From Azoarcus_F sp048158365 (lineage in GTDB: Bacteria > Pseudomonadota > Gammaproteobacteria > Burkholderiales > Rhodocyclaceae), in the NCBI GenBank assembly GCA_048158365.1, contig JBLLNL010000001.1: DNA of 64,000 nucleotides; one strand, given 5' to 3'. Each line of letters starts with the position of its first letter. Position 1 is the first letter of the stretch. The position numbers were made by a program, and so were the translations under genes. The notes beneath the pieces are model-generated. The model was not told where the DNA came from, searched no databases, and saw only the letters and a list, made by a program, of their open reading frames with translations. Below are positions 18,311-27,501 of the stretch, piece by piece.

Positions 18311-18985
18311 CTATCCGATCGACCTGGCCCTCCGTTGCGTTCCGGCCGGGGCGAAGTCCTGTAGCGACCGATCGAGATCCCGGTCCATGCTTGAAATCCA
18401 GCACAAGTCCGCGGGCGTGTCGATGTCATGCAGGCGTTCACCGATCATCAGCGACCATCCGAGGTCGCGAGTGCGTCCAATGGTCGTTTCGGCGACCGTG
18501 TCGGTGCTCCATGCGATCGCATCGAAGACGCTGTCGTCGAACCGGCTCAGCCCGAGCAGCGCATAGCCGCCATCCACGGTCGGGTGAATCAGCGCGTCAT
18601 GGGCCGTCAGCGCGTCGCGTGCCGCAATGAGCAGTCCGGGCGACAGTTCCACGCAGTCCGTGCCGATCAGAATGACCTTTTCACCTGCTTCGATCGCGCG
18701 TCGGCTGGCCCGTGCCATGCGTTCGCCGAGGTCTCCCGGGCCTTGGTCGCTGCACAGCACATCGTCCGGGATGAGACCTCGCCAGGCGGGATCGCCGGCG
18801 TCGGGCGTCACGCACAGTTCGACCGGGCCTACGCCGGCGGTAACGACAGCGGTCATCGTGCGCCGCAACATGAGGGCTGCCAATGAAGCTGCGCCCTCCG
18901 CGCCCAGCGCCGGAATCAACCGCGTCTTCGCGTGTCCCGGCCACGGTGCCTTGGCGAACACGATGATGCGGACCGCTTTCGTCAT
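18311..18985 (-). CDS. TIGR04282-type arsenosugar-associated glycosyltransferase
   Basis: 224 residues. The N-terminus VRIIVFAKAPWPGHAKTRL is the signature of the family usually found with ArsS; ILIGTDCVELSPGLL carries the nucleotide-sugar DxD-like site and LIHPTVDGGYALLGL follows. It belongs to the MobA-like nucleotidyl/glycosyltransferase fold. The start overlaps the stop of the upstream glycosyltransferase by four bases. Last gene of the arsS operon. The exact donor and acceptor are not known. Confidence 0.88.
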   Translation of the reverse strand: MTKAVRIIVFAKAPWPGHAKTRLIPALGAEGAASLAALMLRRTMTAVVTAGVGPVELCVTPDAGDPAWRGLIPDDVLCSDQGPGDLGERMARASRRAIEAGEKVILIGTDCVELSPGLLIAARDALTAHDALIHPTVDGGYALLGLSRFDDSVFDAIAWSTDTVAETTIGRTRDLGWSLMIGERLHDIDTPADLCWISSMDRDLDRSLQDFAPAGTQRRARSIG

Positions 18986-19656
18986 CTATACAGCCTCGCG
19001 AGCACTTCGGGCGCCACTCCGCGCCAGTAGGCCCAGCGCAGCCGCCACATCAGCGCGATCGTGCGCCATACGCCGCGGGTTTCCCAGCGCCGCCCGGACG
19101 TGACCACCTTGTTGCGAAGGCAGGCAGGTCGGGACAGCCGCCTCAGCCGCGCCGACAGTTCGATGTCCTCCATCAGTGCCTGGTCGGGGAATCCGCCGAC
19201 CGCGTCGAAGGCTTCGCGGGTCACGAAGATCGCCTGATCGCCGGTGGCGATGCCGGTCAGGCGGGAGCGCAGATTCATCATCGTCGCGACGACCGCAAGC
19301 ATTCCGGAACGTCCGGCGATGCGCACATCGAACCGCCCCCAGACGTGACGTCCGTCGGCCAGTGCGTCGACGACGAGGCGATCCGCGTCGGGTGGGAGCC
19401 GCGTGTCGGCGTGCATGAAGAGCAGCACGTCGGCGTCGCATCGCGCGGCGCCGGCGGTCATCTGGCGCGCGCGTCCGCGCGGACTCGTCAGCGGTTCCAG
19501 CCCGGCCGAGCGTGCTATCGAAACCGTGTCATCGTCGCTGCCGCCATCGACGATGATCAACTCCACGCCGCGCCGGCGCAGGGGGGCCAGTTCCTCGAGA
19601 CGGGCCGGCAGCGCGTACGCCTCGTCGAGTACCGGCATCACGATCCCGACCGTCAC
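18982..19656 (-). CDS. TIGR04283-type arsenosugar-associated glycosyltransferase (GT2)
   Basis: 224 residues. GT-A fold: VGIVMPVLDEAYALPARLEE, LIIVDGGSDDDTVSIA, the DxD site in LLFMHADTRLPPDA, GIATGDQAIFVTREAFDAVG and LMEDIELSARLRRLSR. This group travels with arsS and the TIGR04282 enzyme. The GTG start overlaps the previous stop by four bases and the stop overlaps the next start by four, so translation is coupled across the operon. Confidence 0.88.
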   Translation of the reverse strand: MTVGIVMPVLDEAYALPARLEELAPLRRRGVELIIVDGGSDDDTVSIARSAGLEPLTSPRGRARQMTAGAARCDADVLLFMHADTRLPPDADRLVVDALADGRHVWGRFDVRIAGRSGMLAVVATMMNLRSRLTGIATGDQAIFVTREAFDAVGGFPDQALMEDIELSARLRRLSRPACLRNKVVTSGRRWETRGVWRTIALMWRLRWAYWRGVAPEVLARLYR

Positions 19657-21827
19657 GTGCCGACCTGTCCGGGGCGTCCCAGTCGCCACGCATGAAAGCG
19701 CGCCAGCCACGCCAGCACGCGCTGAGGCGCATGGGCACGCTTCCACTCGCCGGCCGCGTATTTGTTGGCTTCGGACAGCGTGGGATAGGTGTGGATGGTG
19801 CCAAGGATCTTGTTCAGCCCGAGGCCGTGCTTCATCGCCAGCACGTATTCGGCAAGCAGGTCGCCCGCATGCTCGCCGACGATGGTCACGCCGAGGATCT
19901 TGTCCTTGCCGGGCACCGTCAGCACCTTGACGAAGCCGTAGTCGGTGCTGTCGGCGATCGCCCGGTCCAGGTCGTCGATGCCGTAGCGGGTCACCTCGTA
20001 CGCGACGCCCTTGTCCCGAGCCTCCTGCTCGTTCAGTCCGACCCGTGCGACCTCGGGGTCGATGAAGGTGGCCCACGGAATCACCGAATAATCGACCCGA
20101 TACTTGCGAAAATCACCGAACAAGGCATTGACTGCGGCGTACCAGGCCATGTGCGCGGCGGTGTGGGTGAACTGGTATGGACCGGCCACGTCGCCTGCGG
20201 CGAAGATGTTCGGATACAGGGTCTCGAGATACTCGTTCGTCACCACGGTGCGTTCGGTGGGGATGCCGAGGGCCTCCAGGCCATACCCGGTCAATCTGGC
20301 GCTGCGCCCGATCGCGAACAGCAGTTCGTCGAATTCGATGCTGCGCTCCCCCTCATCCGCGTGCCTGATCACCACGCGCTTGCGTTCGCCGGAGCGCTCG
20401 CAGCGCAACACGTCATGGTTCGTCAGCACCTCCACGCCCGAGGCTTCGAGCGCCTTTTGTGCAAGCGCCGACACTTCTGCATCTTCGCGCGGCATGATGC
20501 GTGGGCCGCGCTGCACCAGGGTCACGCCGACCCCTAGTCGGGCCAGGGCCTGTGCCAGTTCGCAGCCGATCGGTCCCCCGCCGATCACCACCATGCGTGC
20601 GGGCTGCTCATCCCGTTGCGCCAGCGCGTCCCACATCGTGTCGCTCGTCAGAAAACCGACGTCTTCGAGGCCGGGCAGTTCAGTCACGACCGGTTGCGCC
20701 CCGGCCGCGATGACGATGTTCCGGGTCGTGAGCCGGCGCGTGCCGCCGTCGTTCAGCGCGATCTGCACCGTCCATGGGTCGACGATGGTCGCGTAGCCCT
20801 GCAGTACCTCGACGCCCAGTTCGGTGTAGCGCTCGACGCTGTCGTGAGGCGCGATTGCCCGGATCTTGTCATGCACACGCGCCATGACCTTGCGGAAGCT
20901 GAAGGCGGGCGTGCCGGGCTCGAGCCCGTAGCGGTCGGCATGCGTGATCTGATGCGCCAGCTTTGCACTGCGGATCAATGCTTTGCTCGGCACGCAACCG
21001 TAGTTCAGGCAGTCGCCTCCCATCTTGTGGGCTTCGACCAGCGTGACCTGGGCCTTGACCGCTGCACTGATATATGCGGTGACCAGACCGGCCGCGCCGG
21101 CGCCGATCACGACGATGTTGCGATCGAAGGAGGCAGGACGCGTCCAGCGCTGGTAGACCCGGCGCTTGCGCACGATATCGACGATCCGCTTGGCGATCAG
21201 CGGGAACAGGCCGAGCAGCGCGAAGGACACGATCAATGTCGGTGACAGGATGCCGGACAGACTGTCGATCGCGGCGAGCTGTGTGCCGGCATTCACGAAC
21301 ACGATCGTGCCAGCGAGCATGCCGAGCTGGCTCACCAGATAGAAGGTCACCGTGCGGATCGGCGTGAGCCCCATCAGCAGGTTGATCAGGAAAAACGGGA
21401 AAATCGGAACCAGGCGCAGTGTGAACAGGTAGAACGCGCCGTCACGTTCGATGCCCCGGTTGATCGCCGCGAGCTTGTCGCCGAAACGTGACTGCACCGC
21501 ATCGCGCAGCAGGTATCGCGAAACCAGAAAGGCCAGCGTGGCACCGATGGTCGAAGCGAACGATACCAGGACGAGGCCGGTGGTCAGGCCGAACAGCGCG
21601 CCGGCGGCGAGCGTCATGATGGTCGCGCCCGGCAGCGACAGCGCCGTGACCACGACATAGAGCCCGAAGAACAGCAGCGCGATCGTCCAGGGTGATGCGG
21701 CACGCAGCGCTTCGAAGTCGGCCTGACCCTGCTTCAATGCGTCTAGCGTCAGAAAACGTCCGAGGTCGAACGCGAAGAAGCCGATCACCGCGAGCGCGAT
21801 CGCGCCGAGCAGCAGCCAGCGCTTCAC
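19653..21827 (-). CDS. VTT-domain membrane protein fused to mercuric-reductase-like flavoprotein
   Basis: 724 residues. Residues 1-240 form a VTT/DedA-like (TVP38/TMEM64) membrane domain (FFGLYVVVTALSLPGATIMT, LRLVPIFPFFLINLLMGLTP). From about residue 250 there is a class I pyridine-nucleotide disulfide oxidoreductase: FAD site IVVIGAGAAGLVTAYISAAV, redox disulfide GGDCLNYGCVPSKALIRSAK, NAD site MVVIGGGPIGCELAQALARL, and C-terminal dimerisation domain (AHAGDLLAEYVLAMKHGL). It lacks an N-terminal HMA domain and the extra C-terminal Cys pair of true MerA. The GTG start overlaps the arsS stop. The substrate is unknown. Confidence 0.9.
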   Translation of the reverse strand: MKRWLLLGAIALAVIGFFAFDLGRFLTLDALKQGQADFEALRAASPWTIALLFFGLYVVVTALSLPGATIMTLAAGALFGLTTGLVLVSFASTIGATLAFLVSRYLLRDAVQSRFGDKLAAINRGIERDGAFYLFTLRLVPIFPFFLINLLMGLTPIRTVTFYLVSQLGMLAGTIVFVNAGTQLAAIDSLSGILSPTLIVSFALLGLFPLIAKRIVDIVRKRRVYQRWTRPASFDRNIVVIGAGAAGLVTAYISAAVKAQVTLVEAHKMGGDCLNYGCVPSKALIRSAKLAHQITHADRYGLEPGTPAFSFRKVMARVHDKIRAIAPHDSVERYTELGVEVLQGYATIVDPWTVQIALNDGGTRRLTTRNIVIAAGAQPVVTELPGLEDVGFLTSDTMWDALAQRDEQPARMVVIGGGPIGCELAQALARLGVGVTLVQRGPRIMPREDAEVSALAQKALEASGVEVLTNHDVLRCERSGERKRVVIRHADEGERSIEFDELLFAIGRSARLTGYGLEALGIPTERTVVTNEYLETLYPNIFAAGDVAGPYQFTHTAAHMAWYAAVNALFGDFRKYRVDYSVIPWATFIDPEVARVGLNEQEARDKGVAYEVTRYGIDDLDRAIADSTDYGFVKVLTVPGKDKILGVTIVGEHAGDLLAEYVLAMKHGLGLNKILGTIHTYPTLSEANKYAAGEWKRAHAPQRVLAWLARFHAWRLGRPGQVGT

Positions 21828-22777
21828 AGCGCACCCCCGCAACTGCTGCCCTGGCCGGCCGTGCAGCCATAGCAATGGTCCGCCACGCGGATCGACTGGT
21901 TGGCCAGGTCGTGCTCGAACAGGTCGCGCAGATGCGGACGGCCCCGACCCGGCAGCGCGAGCCCGAGCTGCTGGTTGAAGTCGCAGTCGTACAGATAGCC
22001 CTGCCAGTCGGCGCTGACCAGGCTGCGGCACATGACGCCGTCCAGGTTGCCAGCGGCATAGTTCTCCTTCAGCAGGCGCATGTAGGCGTTGAACTGGCCT
22101 TTGGAGATCAGCGTGCTGCCGAAGCGCTGGATCGGCATGTTGGTGATCGTGAACAATTGATTGAAGACGATTCCGAAGTGCTCGAACAACTCGCGCTTGT
22201 ACGCGGCTTGCAACGTATTCTGAGCGGGCGGCAAAGTCGGCCCGATCGGGTTGTAGACCAGATTCAGCACCCGTCCGCTGCCCTCCCGGCCATACCCGAG
22301 GGCGTTCAGCCGCTGCAGCGCCGCGATACTCTTGTCGAACACGCCGTCGCCGCGTTGCTTGTCGACATTGGCGGCCGAATAGCAGGGCAGCGATGCGACA
22401 ACCTCGGCCTGATGATGGGCCAGAAAATCCGCGAGATCGTGCTGACCGGGTTCGAACAGGATGGTCAGGTTGCAGCGGTCGATCACGCGCACACCGAGCG
22501 CGCGCGCCGCCCGTACGAGTTGACGGAAACCTTCGTGCAGTTCGGGTGCACCGCCGGTCAGGTCCAGCGTGCCGATGCCGCGCTTTTCGAGGATCCCGGG
22601 AATCAGCGCCATCGTGTCACTGTCCATCATCTCGGTGCGATTGGGGCCTGCGTTCACATGGCAATGAAGGCAGGTCTGATTGCACCGGTAGCCCAGATTG
22701 ACCTGCAGGGTGTCAAGCGTCTTGCGGCGAATCGGCGGGAATTCGGTGGCTTGCAGCAGGGGTAGCGTTGCATGCAT
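21824..22777 (-). CDS. arsS: Arsenosugar biosynthesis radical SAM protein ArsS
   Basis: 317 residues. The radical SAM cluster motif lies in GYRCNQTCLHCHVNAGPNRT (CxxxCxxC), and the C-terminal auxiliary-cluster region has YDCDFNQQLGL, HCYGCTAGQGSSCGG and further Cys. ArsS is known to install the deoxyadenosyl group on methylated arsenic, the first committed step to arsenosugars. Lead gene of a four-gene overlapping operon. No arsM methyltransferase is in the window, so the substrate would have to come from elsewhere. A candidate ECF-type promoter lies 40 bases upstream. Confidence 0.92.
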   Translation of the reverse strand: MHATLPLLQATEFPPIRRKTLDTLQVNLGYRCNQTCLHCHVNAGPNRTEMMDSDTMALIPGILEKRGIGTLDLTGGAPELHEGFRQLVRAARALGVRVIDRCNLTILFEPGQHDLADFLAHHQAEVVASLPCYSAANVDKQRGDGVFDKSIAALQRLNALGYGREGSGRVLNLVYNPIGPTLPPAQNTLQAAYKRELFEHFGIVFNQLFTITNMPIQRFGSTLISKGQFNAYMRLLKENYAAGNLDGVMCRSLVSADWQGYLYDCDFNQQLGLALPGRGRPHLRDLFEHDLANQSIRVADHCYGCTAGQGSSCGGAL

Positions 22778-22816
22778 GTTTTTATCCGTTGGTTTGAGTG
22801 CGTGTGGTTGTCATGT

Positions 22817-22846
22817 GTTGTCGCCTGGGCGAATGCATTCCTTACA
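22817..22846 (-). promoter_or_regulatory. Candidate ECF-sigma promoter of the arsS operon
   Basis: On the minus strand TGTAAGGA (22846-22839) is followed after 15 bases by CGACAAC (22823-22817), about 40 bases before the arsS ATG. The spacing is one base longer than in most members of the set. A second member points the other way 32 bases away, giving a divergent pair. Confidence 0.6.
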
Positions 22847-22877
22847 CGCTTGTCTGCGATCTCTGGTCGTGCATTCG

Positions 22878-22906
22878 AGTAAGGTTTGCATGTCATGCGC
22901 GACAAT
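22878..22906 (+). promoter_or_regulatory. Candidate ECF-sigma promoter of the DUF3047 gene
   Basis: AGTAAGGT (22878-22885) and CGACAAT (22900-22906) are separated by 14 bases and point to the DUF3047 start 51 bases downstream. The -35 box differs from the consensus TGTAAGGA at two positions, so this is a weaker member. The -10 box overlaps the first copy of a 17-bp tandem repeat. Confidence 0.5.
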
Positions 22907-22935
22907 TGAAGCAGCGCAACAATTGAAGCAGCGCA
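22902..22935 (+). repeat. 17-bp tandem repeat, two copies
   Basis: The unit ACAATTGAAGCAGCGCA occurs twice head to tail and is followed by a partial ACA. It starts inside the -10 region of the DUF3047 promoter and would occupy the beginning of the transcript leader. Confidence 0.85.
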
Positions 22936-22957
22936 ACAACATTCTGACAGGTGACAT

Positions 22958-23746
22958 ATGGAAGTGGAAAAACTCATCGGGGCCGACCGTCGTTCGATTC
23001 TGAGGCCCGTTCTTGGCATGACGATCGGTCTGCTCGCATTCGCGGCCGTCGATGTAGCGGCTTCCTCCGCGATTTCGCCGGCGCGGTTTTCGGCCGCGAG
23101 CAGTGGCACCGAGTTACCGGGCGAATGGTCTCACCAAGCCCTGCCGCGCGTGCAGCAGCAGAACCGCTTCGACCTGATCGATGTCGATGGACAGACCGTG
23201 CTGCGGGTGCGATCGGATTCGGCCGCATCCACGATGCTCCATCCGCTCGCCGTGGATCCGGCGACGACGCCGATACTCAGCTGGCGCTGGAAGGTCTCCA
23301 ATCCGGTGGCTGCTTCGGATTTCTCCCGCAAGGCAGGTGACGACTACGCTGGTCGGGTGTACGTACTGTTCGATTATCCGGTCGCCAAGCTGCCGCTTGG
23401 CGACCGGATCAAGATTTCGCTCGCGCGCGGACTGCACGGGGCCGAACTTCCGACCGCGGCGATCGCCTATGTATGGGGTACGGCGCAGGCGGTCGGCGAG
23501 TCCGGCCCCAACCCGTACACGGACCGGGTGCAGATGATCGTCGTCGAGCAGGGGGCGGAGCGGGCCGGGCAGTGGGTCGAAATCCGGCGCGACGTCGCTG
23601 CGGACTTCGAGCGCGTTTTCGGTGAGCCCGCACCGCCCATCGTCGGTATCGCGATCAGTGCGGATACCGACAACACCGGTGAATCGGTGACCACGCTGTT
23701 CGGTGACATCCTGTTCGAGAAGCCCGAATCAGGGTCTGGATCTTGA
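22958..23746 (+). CDS. DUF3047 protein, exported
   Basis: 262 residues with an N-terminal hydrophobic export segment (GMTIGLLAFAAVDVAASSAI, residues 20-39). Family features include PILSWRWKVSNPVAASDFSR, DDYAGRVYVLFDYP, YVWGTAQAVGESGPNPYTDR and GIAISADTDNTGE. The fold is probably a carbohydrate-binding-like beta sandwich in the periplasm or at the outer membrane; no function is known. A later start at Met 21 is possible. GGTGAC-like spacing before the ATG is weak. Followed 96 bases later by a flavoprotein gene, probably cotranscribed. Confidence 0.82.
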   Translation: MEVEKLIGADRRSILRPVLGMTIGLLAFAAVDVAASSAISPARFSAASSGTELPGEWSHQALPRVQQQNRFDLIDVDGQTVLRVRSDSAASTMLHPLAVDPATTPILSWRWKVSNPVAASDFSRKAGDDYAGRVYVLFDYPVAKLPLGDRIKISLARGLHGAELPTAAIAYVWGTAQAVGESGPNPYTDRVQMIVVEQGAERAGQWVEIRRDVAADFERVFGEPAPPIVGIAISADTDNTGESVTTLFGDILFEKPESGSGS

Positions 23747-23842
23747 CTGCGCGGATGGTTTCTCCTCGCCGCGTTCCGGCGGCGGCGCGGCGATGACGTG
23801 CTTCCGCGACGCGCCTCCGCTAGATCGTCGGATCCGTTCCGG

Positions 23843-24973
23843 ATGAAACGACTCGTGCTGGCGGGCGGCGGGCATGCTCATGTGCATGTGCTCGACAGGC
23901 TGGCCCGGTCCCGACCCGAGGGCGTCGACATTACGCTGCTGAGCCCGTTCGAGCGGCAGGTCTACTCGGGCATGCTGCCGGGCTGGATCGCCGGAATCTA
24001 TCCGCTCGACGCGTGCATGCTGCCGCTGACAGGCCTGGCCGAACGGGCCGGGGTTCGCTTCGTGCGCAAGAGCTGTGTGAAGCTCGAGGCCGACGCGCGG
24101 GTGCTGGAGTGCGACGACGGGGAGCATCTGGAGTTCGACCTGCTGTCGCTCGATGTCGGGTCGGTTACCGCGGCCGAGCCGATCCCGGGTGCCGACCACC
24201 ATGCGATTCGAGCGCGACCGATCGAGGACTTCATCACGGCGGTATCGGATCTGCTCGAAAGGGTCAGGGTCGGCCGGTCCGACAGTATCGTGATCGTCGG
24301 CGACGGCGCTGCCGCAGTGGAGATCGCATTTGCGCTCGACGTTCGCTTGAGGCGCATGGCGTGTCGCGACGAATCGGGCCGGGGCGTGCGTCTCGGTATC
24401 GCCGGCTCGGCGCCGCGTCCGCTGTCGAGACTGCCGCGCCTGATGCAGTGGCGGGTCGCATCCCTGCTGCGGAAACGGAACATCGCATGGTACGGAAGCG
24501 CCCGCGCGACCGGCGTGGCAGCGGACCATGTCCGTCTGTCCGACGGCCGGACAGTCGCGGCCACCGATGTCCTGCAACTGACCGGCGCGTCGGCCCATCC
24601 GTGGCTGTCCCGGTCGGGACTGGCGACCGACCGGAACGGTTTTGTCCAGGTGCTGCCTAACTTGCAGTCATCCTCGCATTCCGGCGTGTTTGCGGTGGGT
24701 GACTGCGCGGCCTACGCGGCGGTTCGACCCAAGTCCGGTGTGTTCGCGGTCCGGGCCGGGCCGCCGCTGGCGCACAATCTGATTGCGTCCCTGAAGGGCG
24801 ATGAACTGCGGGCCTGGACGCCCCAGCGCAGGGCCCTGTATCTGCTCAGCACCGGCGATGGCGATGCGCTGGCCGCGTGGGGTGCGTTTGCATGGTGGGG
24901 TGAGTGGGTGTGGCGCTGGAAAGATCGGATCGACCGGGCATTCGTCGCGCGTTACGGCGCAGGGCCACGCTGA
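23843..24973 (+). CDS. TIGR03169-type pyridine nucleotide-disulfide oxidoreductase
   Basis: 376 residues. The FAD motif is LVLAGGGHAHVHVL, followed by VYSGMLPGWIAGIYPLDACM, a second nucleotide-binding site SIVIVGDGAAAVEIAFAL, and the C-terminal FAD contact GVFAVGDCAAYA. This NDH-2/sulfide:quinone-reductase-like subfamily is often fused to selenophosphate synthetase SelD; here it is free-standing and no selD lies nearby. It lacks an obvious CxxC redox pair, so it likely passes electrons from NAD(P)H to a quinone or small molecule. The upstream 15 codons are not family-like. Confidence 0.82.
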   Translation: MKRLVLAGGGHAHVHVLDRLARSRPEGVDITLLSPFERQVYSGMLPGWIAGIYPLDACMLPLTGLAERAGVRFVRKSCVKLEADARVLECDDGEHLEFDLLSLDVGSVTAAEPIPGADHHAIRARPIEDFITAVSDLLERVRVGRSDSIVIVGDGAAAVEIAFALDVRLRRMACRDESGRGVRLGIAGSAPRPLSRLPRLMQWRVASLLRKRNIAWYGSARATGVAADHVRLSDGRTVAATDVLQLTGASAHPWLSRSGLATDRNGFVQVLPNLQSSSHSGVFAVGDCAAYAAVRPKSGVFAVRAGPPLAHNLIASLKGDELRAWTPQRRALYLLSTGDGDALAAWGAFAWWGEWVWRWKDRIDRAFVARYGAGPR

Positions 24974-25066
24974 CGCGACACGCGTCTATCTGGATCGATC
25001 TCGACGATTGCTGCATGCCGGTGAAGAGTGAGCGGCTTCATTTCCGCTCGTCAGGGAGGAGACACG

Positions 25067-26044
25067 ATGGGTTTGCTGGTGGAAGGGGACTGGGTGGACC
25101 AGTGGTACGACACCGAATCGACCAAGGGCGAGTTCGTGCGAAGCGAATCGCAGTTTCGCAACTGGGTCACCGCGGACGGCCGTCCGGGGCCGAGCGGTGA
25201 GGGCGGTTTCAAGGCCGAACCCGGGCGATATCACCTCTATGTCGCACTCGCCTGTCCGTGGGCCCATCGAACGCTGGTCTTCCGCAAGCTGAAGGGGCTC
25301 GAGGACATGATCCCGGTGTCGGTGGTCAATCCTTACATGGGCAAGCAGGGCTGGACCTTCGAGCCCGGCGAGGGCGTGGTGCCCGATCCGCTGCACTCTA
25401 TCGACCGGCTCCACCAACTCTATCGTCATGCGCGCGAGGACTACACCGGCCGGGTGACGGTCCCGGTACTGTGGGATCGTCGAACCGACCAACCGGTCAG
25501 TAACGAGTCATCGGAGATCATCCGCATGCTCAACAGCGCCTTCGATGGCGTCGGCGCACTGCCCGGAGACTATGCGCCCGAGGACCTGCTGCCCGAGATC
25601 GACACCGTGAATGCGTGGGTGCTGAAGACGGTGAATAACGGCGTCTATCGCGCCGGTTTCGCCACCCGCCAGGCGGCCTATGAGGACGCGGTCACCGCGC
25701 TGTTCGACGCGCTGGACGCGCTCGAGCAGCGTCTGTCCAGCGATCGCTACCTGCTGGGCGATCGAATCACGGAGGCCGACTGGCGCCTGTTCACGACGCT
25801 GATTCGCTTCGATGCGGTCTATCACGGGCATTTCAAGTGCAACATCCGCAGGATCGTCGATTACCCGAACCTGTGGGCTTACACCCGCGAGCTTTACCAG
25901 TGGCCGGGCGTGGCCGAGACGGTCGACTTCGAACACATCAAGGTGCATTACTACCGCAGTCACCACATGATCAATCCGACCGGAGTCGTGCCGGTCGGTC
26001 CGGTGCTGGATCTGTGGGCGCCGCATGGGAGAGGCCGGTCGTAG
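25067..26044 (+). CDS. Glutathionyl-hydroquinone reductase (Xi-class GST)
   Basis: 325 residues. The catalytic Cys sits in ALACPWAHRTLVFRKLKG, the Xi-class CPWA signature, followed by SNESSEIIRMLNSAF (glutathione site) and the C-terminal helical domain (YLLGDRITEADWRLFTTLIR, YPNLWAYTRELYQWPGVAET). It removes glutathione from glutathionylated hydroquinones in the cytoplasm. GGGAGGAG precedes the ATG. It lies head-on to glutathione reductase, a natural functional partner. Confidence 0.93.
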   Translation: MGLLVEGDWVDQWYDTESTKGEFVRSESQFRNWVTADGRPGPSGEGGFKAEPGRYHLYVALACPWAHRTLVFRKLKGLEDMIPVSVVNPYMGKQGWTFEPGEGVVPDPLHSIDRLHQLYRHAREDYTGRVTVPVLWDRRTDQPVSNESSEIIRMLNSAFDGVGALPGDYAPEDLLPEIDTVNAWVLKTVNNGVYRAGFATRQAAYEDAVTALFDALDALEQRLSSDRYLLGDRITEADWRLFTTLIRFDAVYHGHFKCNIRRIVDYPNLWAYTRELYQWPGVAETVDFEHIKVHYYRSHHMINPTGVVPVGPVLDLWAPHGRGRS

Positions 26045-26127
26045 CGTCGCGCTGCCGACCGATCGTGCCGGCCGGCGCATGGCTCGATAGCCGACCAAGG
26101 CGGTTGGCCCGGTTGTCGGTCGCCGAA

Positions 26128-27501
26128 TCAGCAGCGCTGCTTGCGCACCGGATCGCGCAGCGTGACGAACTCCTCGGCCGCGGTCGGGTGGATGCCGACG
26201 GTCGCATCGAAGTGGGCCTTGGTCGCACCCATCTTCACCGCGATCGCGATGCCCTGGATGATCTCCGGCGCGTCCGGACCGACCATGTGAGCACCGAGCA
26301 CGCGGTCGGTCGCGGGGTCGACGATCAACTTCATCAGCGTGCGTCCCGCGCGACCGGACAGCGTGTGCCGCATCGGGCGAAAACGGGTGGTATATACATC
26401 GACGTCGCCATGGCGCTCGAGTGCGGTTTCTTCGGTCAGACCGACGGTTGCTATGGGCGGCTGGCTGAATACGGCCGACGGAACCGTTTCGTGGTCGGCC
26501 GAACTCGGCTGCCCGCCGAACAGCGTGGTGGCCAGTGCCTGGCCTTCGCGGATCGCGACCGGTGTCAGCGCGATCCGGTTGGTGACGTCGCCGACCGCGT
26601 GAATGCCCGGTACGGTGGTGGCGGATAGGCGATCCACGATCACCCCACCGGCCTCGTCCAATCCGACTCCGACCGACTCCAGTCCGAGTCCGGATGTGTT
26701 GGGCACCCGGCCGGTCGCATACATCACTGCATCCCAGGCGCCCGTCGCACCGGGGATGCCGCTGACCTCGATGTCGAGGCGCCCGTCGCTGCGCTTGCGA
26801 ATCGCGTGCAGGTCGCTGTTCAGCGCGATTCCGATGCCGTTGTTACGCATCTCCTCTGCCAGGTGGTCGCGCACGTCCCGATCGAAGCCGCGCAGAATCT
26901 GATCGCCCCTGTAGCTGAGCGTGACCTGCGAGCCCAGGCCATGGAAGATGCCGGCGAACTCGACCGCGATATAGCCGCCCCCGACGATCAGGATGCGCCG
27001 CGGCTGCTCGCCCAGTTCGAAGACTTCGTTGGAGGTCAGCGCATGCTCCACGCCCGGAATGTCGGGCTTGAACGGCCAGCCGCCGGTGGCCACCAGGATA
27101 TGACGACTTCTGAAGCGTCGTCCGCCGACCTCCACCGTATCTGGTGCGACCACGCGCGCGGTCCCCTCGACGCTGGTCACGCCGGCATCCGCGAGCAGGC
27201 GCCGGTAGATGGCGCTGAGTCGTTCGATTTCGCGGTTCTTGGCCTCCATCAGCGCAGGCCATGAGAATTCCGGCGAAACCGGAGACCAGCCGAAACCGGC
27301 CGCGTCCTCGAAATCATCGCGAAAATGCGATGCGTACACCATCAGCTTCTTCGGTACGCAGCCGCGGATCACGCAGGTGCCGCCGAAGCGGTGATTTTCG
27401 GCGATGGTGACCCGTGCGCCGAGGCGCGCCGCGACGCGGGCGGCGCGCACGCCGCCGGAACCGGCACCGATCACGAAGAGGTCGCAGTCGAAATCGTTCA
27501 T
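26128..27501 (-). CDS. gor: Glutathione-disulfide reductase
   Basis: 457 residues. NADPH-dependent reduction of GSSG. FAD site LFVIGAGSGGVRAARVAARL, redox disulfide GGTCVIRGCVPKKLMVYASH, NADPH site ILIVGGGYIAVEFAGIFHGL with following SYRGDQILRGFDRDV, HAVGDVTNRIALTPVA, and the active-site His in VGIHPTAAEEFVTLRDP. The start at MNDFDCDL is the family start; ten preceding open codons are discarded. It converges on the glutathionyl-hydroquinone reductase gene. Confidence 0.94.
   Translation of the reverse strand: MNDFDCDLFVIGAGSGGVRAARVAARLGARVTIAENHRFGGTCVIRGCVPKKLMVYASHFRDDFEDAAGFGWSPVSPEFSWPALMEAKNREIERLSAIYRRLLADAGVTSVEGTARVVAPDTVEVGGRRFRSRHILVATGGWPFKPDIPGVEHALTSNEVFELGEQPRRILIVGGGYIAVEFAGIFHGLGSQVTLSYRGDQILRGFDRDVRDHLAEEMRNNGIGIALNSDLHAIRKRSDGRLDIEVSGIPGATGAWDAVMYATGRVPNTSGLGLESVGVGLDEAGGVIVDRLSATTVPGIHAVGDVTNRIALTPVAIREGQALATTLFGGQPSSADHETVPSAVFSQPPIATVGLTEETALERHGDVDVYTTRFRPMRHTLSGRAGRTLMKLIVDPATDRVLGAHMVGPDAPEIIQGIAIAVKMGATKAHFDATVGIHPTAAEEFVTLRDPVRKQRC

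Noticed and set aside
19653..21827. Mercuric reductase (merA)
   Set aside because: No HMA domain, no C-terminal Cys pair and no mer genes nearby; the VTT fusion and arsS context fit better.
25328..25360. TGTAAGGA on the minus strand inside the glutathionyl-hydroquinone reductase gene
   Set aside because: No CGAC box at the right distance and it lies within a coding sequence facing no gene start.
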